A stretch of 64,000 nucleotides of DNA from Ignavibacteria bacterium UBA2360 (GCA_002344125.1 DDTQ01000010.1:62001-126000), one strand, 5' to 3'. Shown: positions 34,043 through 43,182, numbered from the stretch's first letter. Program-made: numbers and translations. Notes: generated by a model from the letters alone, not told the origin.

Positions 34043-34231
34043 ATGATTTATCATATTGTAATATCTACAGATGAAGATGGGGTTTTCACCGGTTCTGTAA
34101 AAGAACTGCCGGGATGCATTTCACAAGGAAAGAACAGGGAAGAACTCATTTATAATATTGAAGAAGCAGTTGAGCTATATCTGGAAAGCTATGAAAAACA
34201 CAACGAAACTTATCTTTTGAATAATGAGTAA
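34043..34231 (+). CDS. HicB-family antitoxin-like protein
   Basis: A 62-residue protein with the HicB partial RNase H-like fold: IVISTDEDGVFTGSVKELPG, then CISQGKNREELIYNIEEAVE. The start at 34043 is preferred because the family begins right there; the reading frame stays open upstream to 33950. No HicA mRNA-interferase gene is adjacent, so it is an orphan. Its end overlaps the glycosyltransferase start by 8 bp, suggesting translational coupling. Orphan HicB proteins may act as regulators. Confidence 0.75.
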   Translation: MIYHIVISTDEDGVFTGSVKELPGCISQGKNREELIYNIEEAVELYLESYEKHNETYLLNNE

Positions 34232-35333
34232 ATCCGTCCTACATATCGCCCCTGAAAATACTGCGGGAGTGCCGTATAATGTAATGAAGATGCAGTCAAT
34301 GTTTGGTATGCCGGCCAGGCTGCTTACGTTTTACAAAATTCCGTATGATTTCCCCGAGGATGTTTGCCTCAACCTGCCGCTTCCACGAAGCAAGGTTGCC
34401 ATGAAATGGCGGGAGTTCAAACAATCCAACATGCAGTCTAAGATAAAAAAGGACAGCGTAGATATGTGGACGCATATGCCGTATTTTGAACCAAAGAACT
34501 CCGCGGAAAAGGCTTACATGAAGCTTCGCGAGAACAGGAACAAACCTAAATTCCTGAAAGCGCTCGATGATATCAAAGCGGATACATTTGATATAGTTCA
34601 TTTTGATGGCGGCATTGATTTCTTCAGTGACTCACAGCTTGCAAAAGCTTTCAAAATGAAGGGTAAAAAGATCGTAAATTGTTACTTTGGTGATGACCTG
34701 AGAACGCGCGGTATTGTAAGGGATATGGATGAATTAAGCGACCTGAACCTGACATTTGAATATGATCATACGCTTCGCCACCCGGATATAAATTTCCTTT
34801 TTTTCCCGTTTGATAACTCTTCAATTGAATATATTCCGGATGATGTTTACAACGAAACCGCTTCGCAAAAGATCAGGATAATTCACTCACCAACACAGCG
34901 TACAGTAAAAGGCACCGCAGAAATATCCGCTGCTGTTGAATTGGTGCAGAAGTCAAGGGATGTTGAATTCCTTATCATCGAAAACACTCCCCGCGAAGAA
35001 CTGCTGAAGCTCAAAATGAACTGCCACATCGCAATTGACCAGATAGGCAACAGGGGAGGGACGGGTTACGGTATAAATTCCCTTGAAACCCTGTCAATGG
35101 GTCTGCCTACAATTACAGATATGAATTGCGGAATGGATACCTGGCTGCCGGAAAATCCGTTCATTGTTGCCAACAAAGATACACTGGCTGAAAGATTAAT
35201 TGAACTTATAGATAACGAAGAGCTCCGCAAAAGCAAAAGGGCTGCTTCAAGAGCATGGGTTGATAAATACCATTCTTACAGCTCAGTATTCAATAAACTC
35301 ACTGAGTATTACCAAAAAGCCGGAATTTTATGA
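34224..35333 (+). CDS. Glycosyltransferase, GT4-like
   Basis: A 369-residue cytoplasmic glycosyltransferase. It starts SVLHIAPENTAGVPYNVMKM, continues with DIVHFDGGIDFFSD, and has the GT-B C-terminal elements KIRIIHSPTQRTVKGT, CHIAIDQIGNRGGTGYGINS and LETLSMGLPTI. This resembles GT4 family enzymes with a donor-binding E-x7-E type site (NSLETLSMGLP). It transfers a sugar to a lipid-linked glycan in the surface-polysaccharide pathway; donor and acceptor are not deducible. It overlaps the HicB-like gene. Confidence 0.8.
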   Translation: MSKSVLHIAPENTAGVPYNVMKMQSMFGMPARLLTFYKIPYDFPEDVCLNLPLPRSKVAMKWREFKQSNMQSKIKKDSVDMWTHMPYFEPKNSAEKAYMKLRENRNKPKFLKALDDIKADTFDIVHFDGGIDFFSDSQLAKAFKMKGKKIVNCYFGDDLRTRGIVRDMDELSDLNLTFEYDHTLRHPDINFLFFPFDNSSIEYIPDDVYNETASQKIRIIHSPTQRTVKGTAEISAAVELVQKSRDVEFLIIENTPREELLKLKMNCHIAIDQIGNRGGTGYGINSLETLSMGLPTITDMNCGMDTWLPENPFIVANKDTLAERLIELIDNEELRKSKRAASRAWVDKYHSYSSVFNKLTEYYQKAGIL

Positions 35334-35355
35334 CTGAATTCTTCTAATTGAGTAA

Positions 35356-35393
35356 CCACGACTTCTTGACTGGTGCCGCAGTTTAGGTCATGG
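35356..35393. repeat. Dual-hairpin repeat copy interrupted in the loop
   Basis: CCACGAC...TTTAGGTCATGG is the standard first hairpin, but 19 bp (TTCTTGACTGGTGCCGCAG) have replaced the single C after CCACGAC. The copy would otherwise match CCACGACCTTTAGGTCGTGG with a G-to-A change. Confidence 0.65.
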
Positions 35394-35449
35394 ACTAAAA
35401 ACCGCGAAAAACCCGGGGCTTTGGCAAATCGTCTCAAAACTATGTTAAC

Positions 35450-35469
35450 CCCCGGCTTTCAAGCCGGGG
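35450..35469. repeat. CCCCGGCTTTC/AAGCCGGGG hairpin
   Basis: Perfect 9-bp stem CCCCGGCTT / AAGCCGGGG with loop TC. It is a variant of the GGGGCTTTAGCCCC family and is followed by another small GGGCTTTAGCCC hairpin at 35493. Confidence 0.65.
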
Positions 35470-35691
35470 ATATTGCGATACCAAACTGAAATGGGCTTTA
35501 GCCCTGAATCAATAAGAGTAGATCTATTTTTTCTGTTTTTCTGCAGGACTTGTTTTCAACCGCCTATGAGATCGCTTCAATGCCAAGGGCAGGCAAGCAC
35601 TTCGTTCGCAAAGTATAACTTATTTTTGCGAGGAGCGGCAGCAACGAGGCAATCTTACGGGGTTTAGAAGCACCAAAATTAATCACTAAAT

Positions 35692-37158
35692 TTGCCATCC
35701 CAAATACATAAAATATTTTCCGATACGATCATCTACACTATTGGCAGTGTATTCAATCGTTTGCTCCCTTTCCTGCTGCTTCCTATCTATACACTTTACT
35801 TCCCGCCGGCTGAATACGGAATATTCTCCCTGGTATATTCATTCTGGTTCTTTGTATCGGTATTCTACCTGTATGGAATGGAAACTGCCTTCCAGAAGCT
35901 CTTCCTCGAAGCAAAAGATGAGGAATCCAAAAAAAAGATCTACAGCTCAACGCTGACACTTATTTTCTCAACTTCGGTTCTCTTCAGCGTCGTGATCTAT
36001 TTCCTTTCAGATACAATTGCCTCAAAAATTACGGGGAGTCCTGCCAACGGTTACTTAATACGCCTCCTTGCATTTATCTTGGTTGCTGATTCTTTGTACC
36101 GGTTCCCTATGATCCTCATCAACAGCATTCAGCGTTCTAAACTTTATTCATTCCTGAACTCCCTTGCTGTGATAATTAACGTGGCGGCAAACATTCTCCT
36201 TATCGTAGTATATAAGCAGGGGATAGAGGCAATATTCTATTCTTACCTGGTCTCATATACTTTCCTCTTTGTTATTTCGCTTTTCAGTTCAATTAAATAT
36301 TTTAAGATAGAAATAAACAGTGAGACTGTTAAAAACCTGCTCAAAAATGCTCACCTGTTTTTATATTACGGGATCTTTCTTATTTCAATCGATCTTATAG
36401 ACAGGTTCATTCTGGAATATTTCAAAGGCTCCGCCGAGGTTGGTATCTATTCAGCCAGCTACCGCATTGGTATTGTTATGAATCTGGTCATCACCGGCTT
36501 TAAAGTCGCATGGACGCCTTTCTTCATGAACATGAAAGGAGAAGAAGGCAACAGGGAAGTGTTCTCAAAAGTATTCACTTATTTCTGCTACGGCGGTCTT
36601 GTTGTATTCCTGCTTTTCTCTTTGCTGGCAGATGATCTTGTGAAGATCAATATTGCCGGTTTCACATTGCTGAATGAAAAATACTGGAGTGGTCTTGTTA
36701 TTATTCCATATATACTGCTCGCATATTTATTCTCAGGGTTATATCTTAATCTTACGGTTGCGTCATTTTTCAGAAATAAGATCAAGTATCTTATCATTTC
36801 TTCCGGCATCGGCTGCCTCAGTAATATAGCGCTGAACTTTATTCTGATACCGCATTTTTCAATAATAGGCGCTGCAATTTCTACAATGCTGTCCTATCTG
36901 ATCATGTTCATTGCCCTATATATATTTTCGCAAAAAATATATAAAATCGATTATCATTGGGGTCTGATAACAAAAGCTGCAACTATTACACTTCTGCTGT
37001 ATGTTATTAATATTTACATACCCTATATCTTCAAATTAAGCTATATTTACATAGTTTTAATTGAAATATTGAGTGTTTTCATTCTGTATTACGTTCTTTT
37101 AGGCAGCCAAACAATTAACTTGATAAAAACATTCAATGTTAAGAAACAGTTAAAGTAG
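35692..37158 (+). CDS. Wzx-like polysaccharide/lipid-linked oligosaccharide flippase
   Basis: A 488-residue integral membrane protein of the MVF/Wzx/RfbX type with about 14 helices. It begins KIFSDTIIYTIGSVFNRLLP, followed by IYTLYFPPAEYGIFSLVYSF, a typical start of this family. It flips a lipid-linked glycan across the inner membrane. It starts with TTG. It ends the surface-glycan region and is followed by tRNA-Ser. No polymerase or ligase is obvious except possibly the 31019 protein. Confidence 0.82.
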   Translation: MPSQIHKIFSDTIIYTIGSVFNRLLPFLLLPIYTLYFPPAEYGIFSLVYSFWFFVSVFYLYGMETAFQKLFLEAKDEESKKKIYSSTLTLIFSTSVLFSVVIYFLSDTIASKITGSPANGYLIRLLAFILVADSLYRFPMILINSIQRSKLYSFLNSLAVIINVAANILLIVVYKQGIEAIFYSYLVSYTFLFVISLFSSIKYFKIEINSETVKNLLKNAHLFLYYGIFLISIDLIDRFILEYFKGSAEVGIYSASYRIGIVMNLVITGFKVAWTPFFMNMKGEEGNREVFSKVFTYFCYGGLVVFLLFSLLADDLVKINIAGFTLLNEKYWSGLVIIPYILLAYLFSGLYLNLTVASFFRNKIKYLIISSGIGCLSNIALNFILIPHFSIIGAAISTMLSYLIMFIALYIFSQKIYKIDYHWGLITKAATITLLLYVINIYIPYIFKLSYIYIVLIEILSVFILYYVLLGSQTINLIKTFNVKKQLK

Positions 37159-37246
37159 CACTTTAAGTGTTTGGCTCTTGACAACACTAATAAATATAAT
37201 TATATTTGAAGAGCTTCTCCATTACTTTAAGGGTATTTCTGTTTAT

Positions 37247-37333
37247 GGAGAGGTGCGAGAGTGGTTGAATCGGTCGGTCTCGAAAACCGGTGTAGCGGCA
37301 ACGCTACCGTGGGTTCGAATCCCACCCTCTCCG
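37247..37333 (+). tRNA. tRNA-Ser (CGA)
   Basis: The acceptor stem GGAGAGG pairs with CCTCTCC at 37326-37332. The anticodon loop CTCGAAA gives CGA (codon UCG). The long variable arm TGTAGCGGCAACGCTACCG is typical of Ser tRNA, and the T-loop GTTCGAATC is present. The length is 87 nt with discriminator G, and the CCA end is not encoded. Confidence 0.95.
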
Positions 37334-37380
37334 CAGATTATCTTTAATTCTTGAAGTTCTGAAATTTTAATTATATCACC

Positions 37381-37890
37381 ATGAAATACACAAAAACAAT
37401 TCTGCTTTCCCTCTTATTCGCTTTACTGTTTATTCCAAATACCCGCATATCAGCGCAGGATGAAATGGATTTTGAGTTGTTTATGGGCATGATGTCCGAA
37501 TCCATCAGCGAACAACAACTCGATGAGCTTAGTTACATGCTTCCCATGAAAATTAAGGTCACCGGCTACGCCCACGGCGATTTTTCCTTTGATGGTGAAA
37601 ATGACCTGGTCATTGCAATTAGGGATACCAAAAAGACTCCCAAAAATACAGTTGATGTTTACTTCTTCGAAAATATCGCTAACCAGTCCTACAAGCTTGT
37701 CAAAAAACAAAACTACAAATATTACGAAATTTCTCTTGAAGTTTCATTCCTCGTAAAAGAAGGCAAGTGTTACGTTACCAATCGCGATGATAACAACTGG
37801 TATTTTACCGGTTACAGAATTGACGAGGAGCAGCTTGTTCAGGATGAAAAGGAAATCTTTCCAATAGAGTTTGAAAACGCAGGCAATTAA
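37381..37890 (+). CDS. Hypothetical exported protein
   Basis: A 169-residue protein with a signal peptide (about 1-25, LLSLLFALLFIPNTRISA). The mature part has an acidic helical start (about 27-52) and beta strands later (VTGYAHGDFSFDGENDLVIA, VDVYFFENIANQSYK, YEISLEVSFLVKEGK). It ends YRIDEEQLVQDEKEIFP. No family is recognised. It is a single gene with its own terminator. Confidence 0.65.
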   Translation: MKYTKTILLSLLFALLFIPNTRISAQDEMDFELFMGMMSESISEQQLDELSYMLPMKIKVTGYAHGDFSFDGENDLVIAIRDTKKTPKNTVDVYFFENIANQSYKLVKKQNYKYYEISLEVSFLVKEGKCYVTNRDDNNWYFTGYRIDEEQLVQDEKEIFPIEFENAGN

Positions 37891-37927
37891 ACATATTCTT
37901 TCCCCACTTAAAGCCTGTTTTCACGTC

Positions 37928-37957
37928 GCCCCGGATTGTTAGCCGGGGCTTTTTTTT
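37928..37957 (+). terminator. Rho-independent terminator
   Basis: Stem GCCCCGG / CCGGGGC with loop ATTGTTAG-like bases and eight T residues, 38 bp after the hypothetical gene. It uses the same GCCCCGG..CCGGGGC arms as some intergenic repeats. Confidence 0.85.
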
Positions 37958-37969
37958 AACTGATACTTT

Positions 37970-38024
37970 GTCATTCCCGCGCCTGCCTGCCATAACGGCA
38001 GTTCAGGCAGGAAAGCGGGAATCT
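37970..38024. repeat. GTCATTCCCGC...GCGGGAATCTT repeat with inserted inner palindrome
   Basis: Outer arms TCATTCCCGC and GCGGGAATC fit the family seen at 14694 and 48769, whose loop is normally four bases (GAAG). Here the loop has about 33 bp, GCCTGCCTGCC-ATAAC-GGCAGTTCAGGCAGGAA, with the inner arms GCCTGCCTG and CAGGCAGG, so it looks nested. Confidence 0.7.
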
Positions 38025-38146
38025 TTATCAATTTTACATTATATTTCCCCCGTTGTTGGTCTTGTGACCAACAACTATTGTGTTACCTCTAGGCTTTACT
38101 TTCTAAGTATCCCGCTATGTGACTATAATTATTTTAATTAAATAAT

Positions 38147-38154
38147 TAACTTTG
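38147..38154 (+). promoter_or_regulatory. Putative -7 box TAACTTTG of purB
   Basis: TAACTTTG matches the TAnnTTTG -7 consensus of this phylum. The start codon ATG is at 38159, so a transcript starting 4-7 bases after the box would be almost leaderless. No -33 TTG is clearly visible. Confidence 0.4.
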
Positions 38155-38158
38155 CACT

Positions 38159-39454
38159 ATGATAGAACGATATACTCTCCCCGAAATTGGCAGCATATGG
38201 TCAGAAGAAAATAAATTCTCCATTTGGCTAAAAATTGAAATATTCGCTTCTGAAGCGAACAATAAACTTGGAATAGTTCCCACCTCAGCATTAAAGAAAA
38301 TCCGCTCGAAGGCAAAATTCAACGTTAAAAAAATAAATGAAATTGAAGCAGTAGTTAAGCATGATGTCATTGCATTCTTAACTAATGTCGGCAGTTATGT
38401 CGGACCCGAATCGAGGTTCATTCATTACGGCATGACAAGCAGCGATGTACTTGATACAGCCCTTTCAGTGCAGATGAAAGAAGCGGGTGAACTGCTGCTG
38501 AGGCAGCTTATAGTTTTAAGATCAGCCCTCGCTAAGAAAGCCAAAAAGTATAAATATCTGCCTATGGTAGGCAGAACCCACGGCGTTCACGCCGAAGCGG
38601 TCACGCTTGGGCTCAAGTTTGCTTTATGGTATGATGAAGTTAACCGTGATATAACAAGATTGAAAACAGCCATCAAAACTGTTTCAGTCGGTAAGATCTC
38701 AGGCGCTGTTGGTACGTATGAACACCTGAATCCGTATGTTGAGCGTTACGTTTGCAAAAAGCTGGGCCTCGAGCCGGCAAACGCTGCAACGCAGATAATT
38801 CAGCGTGATGTTCACGCTGAATACATGACAACACTTGCAATAATTGCTTCATCACTCGAAAAATTCGCGACTGAAATACGCCACCAGCAAAAGACTGAAG
38901 TACTGGAGCTTGAAGAACCATTTACAAAAGGGCAGAAAGGATCTTCAGCAATGCCGCATAAGAAAAATCCGGTAATTTGTGAGCGTATTGCCGGCTTGGC
39001 AAGGGTCATCCGCAGCAACTCCATTGCTGCCATGGAAAATGTCAATCTCTGGCATGAGCGTGATATCTCGCACTCATCTGTTGAGCGCATGATCATTCCA
39101 GATAGCACAATGCTTATGTATTACATGCTTGTGAAAATGATCGAAGTTGTTGAAGGGCTTGTTGTCAACAAAGAAAATATCGCAAAAAATCTTAACCGCA
39201 CTCACGGACTCATATACTCACAGCGCGCATTGTTAAAGCTCGTTGAAGCGGGTCTTACCCGCGAGCAGGCTTATAAAGCCGTGCAGGATAACGCCATGTG
39301 GTCCTGGAAGACGGGTGAAGATTTCCGTGACCTGCTTGAAAGCGATAAAGTGATATCATCAAAGGTCAAAAAGGCGCAGATAGAAGACATTTTCAACCCC
39401 CAAAAGGTATTCAAGAATATCGATTATATCTTCAAAAATACTGGTATAAAATAA
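38159..39454 (+). CDS. purB: Adenylosuccinate lyase
   Basis: A 431-residue member of the fumarase/aspartase superfamily. It has the lyase signature GSSAMPHKKNP at about 260-270, the TSSDVLDTALSVQM stretch (about 90-103) and GRTHGVHAEAV (about 140-150), which mark adenylosuccinate lyase. It cleaves SAICAR and adenylosuccinate, giving fumarate, in purine synthesis. It has normal length and is a single gene, with two palindromic hairpins after it. Confidence 0.95.
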   Translation: MIERYTLPEIGSIWSEENKFSIWLKIEIFASEANNKLGIVPTSALKKIRSKAKFNVKKINEIEAVVKHDVIAFLTNVGSYVGPESRFIHYGMTSSDVLDTALSVQMKEAGELLLRQLIVLRSALAKKAKKYKYLPMVGRTHGVHAEAVTLGLKFALWYDEVNRDITRLKTAIKTVSVGKISGAVGTYEHLNPYVERYVCKKLGLEPANAATQIIQRDVHAEYMTTLAIIASSLEKFATEIRHQQKTEVLELEEPFTKGQKGSSAMPHKKNPVICERIAGLARVIRSNSIAAMENVNLWHERDISHSSVERMIIPDSTMLMYYMLVKMIEVVEGLVVNKENIAKNLNRTHGLIYSQRALLKLVEAGLTREQAYKAVQDNAMWSWKTGEDFRDLLESDKVISSKVKKAQIEDIFNPQKVFKNIDYIFKNTGIK

Positions 39455-39765
39455 CATTTTGTAAATCGAATCGCTGATTCGATTAGTCGAAACAGCGTTT
39501 CGACTTACAATTACATTCCCTTTCCTTGAAATTCTCCCATTTTTTCATTAAATTTGTAGTCTAATATATGAACTATTTTAGCCCGCCTGGCTGCTAAATC
39601 CGTTCCGGACTGAACATTTCAGTATCGTATCATATTCAAAGTCAGGGTAATTTTTATCAGTATCTGCGTTACTTGCAGCAATTTTCCAAAATAAAACAGC
39701 AGCTAAACAATTTTCAAATATTTTATTTGAAATTTGTAATTTGATATTTGACATTTTGATTTTCA
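39455..39765. other. Gap between purB and tRNA-Val
   Basis: No gene is supported. It begins with the paired palindromes at 39464-39504 and then becomes AT-rich. No convincing small RNA or promoter is visible, except the normal upstream region of the tRNA. Confidence 0.5.
39464..39504. repeat. Paired palindromes AATCGAA..TTCGATT and GTCGAAA..TTTCGAC
   Basis: Hairpin AATCGAATC-GCT-GATTCGATT (39464-39484) and GTCGAAA-CAGCG-TTTCGAC (39486-39504) follow each other one base apart. The outer TGTAA and TTACA also pair. It is another two-hairpin element, shortly after purB. Confidence 0.65.
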
Positions 39766-39839
39766 GGGCGGTTAGCTCAGTTGGTTAGAGCGCCACGTTG
39801 ACATCGTGGAGGTCACCGGTTCGAATCCAGTATCGCCCA
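39766..39839 (+). tRNA. tRNA-Val (GAC)
   Basis: Acceptor GGGCGGT pairs with the ATCGCCC end, D arm TAGCTCAGTTGGTTAGAG, anticodon loop TTGACAT with anticodon GAC (codon GUC), T arm with GGTTCGAATCC. It is 74 nt long and the CCA is not encoded. Confidence 0.95.
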
Positions 39840-39918
39840 CAAGCGATATAATTGGCATCAATCATATCATATTGTAAAAAAGTATTGGGGATAATTATAA
39901 ATCTATATAAATAAATTA

Positions 39919-41094
39919 ATGAACAAAACTATCAAAATATCAATTTTCCTGATGTTGTTCTTCTTTTCATCAAGCGTATTTTCGCAGATTTATTCACCAA
40001 AGGATATAGTCAACGTTTATGATCCTTTCACATTGACATTCGGTGAACTTGTTCTGAACACAAATGATGAAGATTTCAAAGAACATAATTTTGTAATTAT
40101 TATTACTATTACAATCGGACCCGAGAAGATCATTAAATTTTTATATAAAGATGACCTCCTGATAAACAATGTGAAGAACTATAACGATGAATACTGGGCT
40201 ATCAATTTTACCGCGAGGAAAAACAACATTGTACTTATTCCCGCGATCTACAATATCGCAAATAACGGCGGTATGATAAATATCAGGATGGAAGGCTATT
40301 CAAACATTTCCGCCGGCGATGAATCAATGATGAGCCAGCTTTCAACAGGATATGTTTATACAAGCTCTACGATGTACGCTTCCATGGAACAGGCTTACAA
40401 ATACCTGGCATCATCACCTGAAGTGAACAAACCGAACTCAAGCCTGTTAACTACTGCCGAAGTGCTGCAGAGGAATGTATCCACAAGACCCGGAATATTT
40501 TATCTTGGCAACCCGACCGATATAAGCTACGCTATACCTGAGGATCCGAAAAAAGTTATAGGTACAAACCTTCTTATCCAGGGGCAGAAAAAAGTTGAAT
40601 CAAAATTATCAAATAAAGCGGCTGATGTTTGGAATATCCTTGTAACAAAGTACACAGATGTGAAACTGGTGCAGGGTGAGTCATACTTCAACAAAATAAA
40701 AGGCGCTTTCAGTGATATTATCAATATGCCAAAGATCGATGAAAATAAACGCGAAGGTTTAATTGCTCGCTGCAACGAAATTATCAATGAAGATCTGGTA
40801 ATGGGGCGCAAAGCCGGTGTCTATATGAATAACGAAGTCATTGAGCAGTTCACATATCTTATGAATTTTGTGAAAGCCGGCATCAGGGCAAAATCTGATA
40901 CAGCGGCAACAACAGCGGATTTTATGAAAGCTGATGAACGCGAAGCGTTGAATTACTTTGAAACAAACCTGAAAGAGAACGATTTCGATCTGAATAACCA
41001 GTACCTGTTTGATGATTATATCAATTCATCGGTTAACAGGGGCGCAATTCAGAAAGAAATTGATATCATAAGAAGATATTACCAGCTTAAGTAA
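39919..41094 (+). CDS. Hypothetical exported protein (391 aa)
   Basis: A 391-residue protein with a signal peptide (about 1-22, ISIFLMLFFFSSSVFSQ). The first 120 residues of the mature part are beta-rich (DPFTLTFGELVLNTNDEDFK), and the rest is mainly helical with a Ser/Tyr-rich stretch. No domain is recognised. It stands alone between tRNA-Val and thrS, reading in the same direction. A periplasmic or surface location is likely. Confidence 0.65.
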   Translation: MNKTIKISIFLMLFFFSSSVFSQIYSPKDIVNVYDPFTLTFGELVLNTNDEDFKEHNFVIIITITIGPEKIIKFLYKDDLLINNVKNYNDEYWAINFTARKNNIVLIPAIYNIANNGGMINIRMEGYSNISAGDESMMSQLSTGYVYTSSTMYASMEQAYKYLASSPEVNKPNSSLLTTAEVLQRNVSTRPGIFYLGNPTDISYAIPEDPKKVIGTNLLIQGQKKVESKLSNKAADVWNILVTKYTDVKLVQGESYFNKIKGAFSDIINMPKIDENKREGLIARCNEIINEDLVMGRKAGVYMNNEVIEQFTYLMNFVKAGIRAKSDTAATTADFMKADEREALNYFETNLKENDFDLNNQYLFDDYINSSVNRGAIQKEIDIIRRYYQLK

Positions 41095-41191
41095 TTTTCA
41101 AAACCCTGAGTGAAACGAAGGGTCTCATTCACAGAACGAATATTATGAATTGTACTTTGTTCTGATAACAATTTTTAAATTAGTCATATAA

Positions 41192-43126
41192 TTGAGCAAT
41201 AACGAAAATATTAAAATTACTTTTCCTGACGGGAATTCTAAAGAATTCCCTAAGGGAACTTCTTCTCTTGATATAGCGAGATCCATAAGCAAAGGTCTCG
41301 CGGAAGATGTACTTGTCGCCGAAGTGAATGGCATCCTTGTTGATCTTGTGAAACCTATTAATCAGGATTCATCGGTCAAATTCTACAAGTTCGGCGATGA
41401 TGAAGGCAGGAAGGTCTATTGGCATACCACCAGCCATATAATGGCGCAGGCAGTTGAAGAATTATTCCCCGGCGCTAAGTTTGGCGTGGGTCCGCCCATT
41501 GAAAACGGATTTTACTATGATGTCGATTCCGAACATAAGTTCACCGATGAAGATCTCAAAAAGATCGAAGATAAAATGCTTGAGATCGCTAAGCGCGATC
41601 TTGTTACTACCCGCGAGGAATTAAAACGCGAAGATGCCATTGCTTATTTCAAATCAAAAAGGGTCGATCCGTATAAAGTTGAAATACTGGAAGATATAGC
41701 GAAGAACGAAGAGTATGTTTCGTTGTATCACCAGGGCGGATTTACCGATCTTTGCCGCGGTCCACACATGCCAACTACCGCAAAGCTTAAGAATGTAAAA
41801 CTCTTGAGTGTGTCAGGTTCATATTGGCGCGGTGACTCAGACCGCCAGCAGCTCCAAAGGATCTACGGCATATCTTTCCCCAAAAAGAAAGAGCTTGATG
41901 ATTATCTGCATCTTCTTGAAGAAGCTAAGAAAAGGGATCACAGGAAACTCGGAAAAGAACTTGAGCTTTTCATGTTCCACGAATACAGTCCGGGCGCTCC
42001 ATTCTGGCTGCCCAACGGGATGGTAATCTTCAAAGAACTCGAAAAGTTATGGCGTGAGATACATGACTATAATGGTTACGATGAGATAAATACTCCAATA
42101 ATGGTTAAAGATAAATTGTTTGAACAATCAGGTCATCTAGAGCATTACCGGGAAAATATGTTCAGGATTGATGATGGCGATGAGACTTACTATCTTAAAC
42201 CTATGAACTGCCCCGAAGCTACACTGGTTTATTCAAACAAAATGAGAAGTTATAAGGATCTACCTTTGAGATTGAGTGAAATTGGCAGGCTGCACAGAAA
42301 TGAACTTCGCGGTGCTTTAGGCGGAATGTTCCGTGTAAGGCAGATAACTATGGATGATGCTCATATATTCTGTACTCCAGAACAGATACAGGAAGAGATC
42401 ACCGGAGTTATGGGACTCATCAAAAGATTTTATGCTATTTTCGGACTTGAGCCAAGATTCTTCCTTTCTACCAGACCTGATAACGCAATGGGAACCAAAG
42501 AAGTTTGGGATAAGGCAGAAGCTTCGCTTGCCGCAGCTTTGGAAGCCAATGAACTGAAATACGAAGTCAACGAAAAAGACGGCGCATTCTACGGACCCAA
42601 GATTGACGTGAATATTAAAGATGCATTGAATCGTGATTGGCAGATAGCAACAATTCAGCTTGATTATAACCTGCCCGAAAGATTTGACCTGACCTATGAA
42701 GGCAGCGACGGACAGAAGCACCGTCCCGTGATGGTACACCGTGCCATCTTCGGCAGTTTTGAAAGATTCATAGGGATGATAATTGAGCATTTTGCGGGTA
42801 ACTTTCCGCTATGGCTTTCTCCGCTTCAGGTGGCAGTTCTTGCAATTACCGATAATCAGTTAGATTACGCTAAAGAAGTTTATGGTAAATTCAGGGATGC
42901 AGGTTTCAGGGTTGAACTTGATTCACGCAGCGAAAAAATTGGCTACAAAATACGTGATTGGGAAACCAAAAAAGTACCGTACATGATAGTGCTTGGCGAT
43001 AAGGAAATGCAGGCAGGTAATATCACCGTACGCGCGCACAAAAAAGGTGATCTTGGTAAGCACGAACTTGAGGCCTTCATCAGCAGTTTAATAGATGAAA
43101 GAGATTCAAAAAAGATAAATCAGTAA
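41192..43126 (+). CDS. thrS: Threonyl-tRNA synthetase
   Basis: A 644-residue class II aminoacyl-tRNA synthetase. It has a TGS domain (about 1-65), the editing domain with HTTSHIMAQA (about 77-85), the catalytic core with the zinc ligands Cys in MNCPEA, His in DDAHIF and His in VHRAIFGS, and the C-terminal anticodon-binding domain (about 540-640, PLQVAVLAI, LDSRSEKIGYKIRDWE). The TTG at 41192 is the only start that keeps the full TGS domain. It begins the cluster thrS-infC-rpmI-rplT-pheS. Confidence 0.95.
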   Translation: MSNNENIKITFPDGNSKEFPKGTSSLDIARSISKGLAEDVLVAEVNGILVDLVKPINQDSSVKFYKFGDDEGRKVYWHTTSHIMAQAVEELFPGAKFGVGPPIENGFYYDVDSEHKFTDEDLKKIEDKMLEIAKRDLVTTREELKREDAIAYFKSKRVDPYKVEILEDIAKNEEYVSLYHQGGFTDLCRGPHMPTTAKLKNVKLLSVSGSYWRGDSDRQQLQRIYGISFPKKKELDDYLHLLEEAKKRDHRKLGKELELFMFHEYSPGAPFWLPNGMVIFKELEKLWREIHDYNGYDEINTPIMVKDKLFEQSGHLEHYRENMFRIDDGDETYYLKPMNCPEATLVYSNKMRSYKDLPLRLSEIGRLHRNELRGALGGMFRVRQITMDDAHIFCTPEQIQEEITGVMGLIKRFYAIFGLEPRFFLSTRPDNAMGTKEVWDKAEASLAAALEANELKYEVNEKDGAFYGPKIDVNIKDALNRDWQIATIQLDYNLPERFDLTYEGSDGQKHRPVMVHRAIFGSFERFIGMIIEHFAGNFPLWLSPLQVAVLAITDNQLDYAKEVYGKFRDAGFRVELDSRSEKIGYKIRDWETKKVPYMIVLGDKEMQAGNITVRAHKKGDLGKHELEAFISSLIDERDSKKINQ

Positions 43127-43182
43127 AAATCAGCAGCAATATTTCAGCAGCGCAAAATTTATAACTTTTAAAGGAGTTAATC

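Larger units (their letters stand above)
35334..35691. other. Intergenic gap between glycosyltransferase and flippase, all repeats
   Basis: No gene is supported. It holds an interrupted dual-hairpin repeat (35356-35393), CCCCGGCTTT..AAGCCGGGG (35450-35469), GGGCTTTAGCCC (35493-35504), and a GCTTCAATGCCAAGGGCAGGC / GCGAGGAGC repeat (about 35565-35660). Confidence 0.65.

Noticed and set aside
35473..35667. 64-codon plus-strand frame between glycosyltransferase and flippase
   Set aside because: It consists mostly of repeat sequence and has no coding signal.
37247..37333. tRNA-Ser as attachment site of an integrated element
   Set aside because: No integrase, no second copy of the tRNA 3' end, and normal genes on both sides.
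42317..42790. 157-codon minus-strand frame inside thrS
   Set aside because: It overlaps the catalytic core of thrS entirely; no independent gene evidence.
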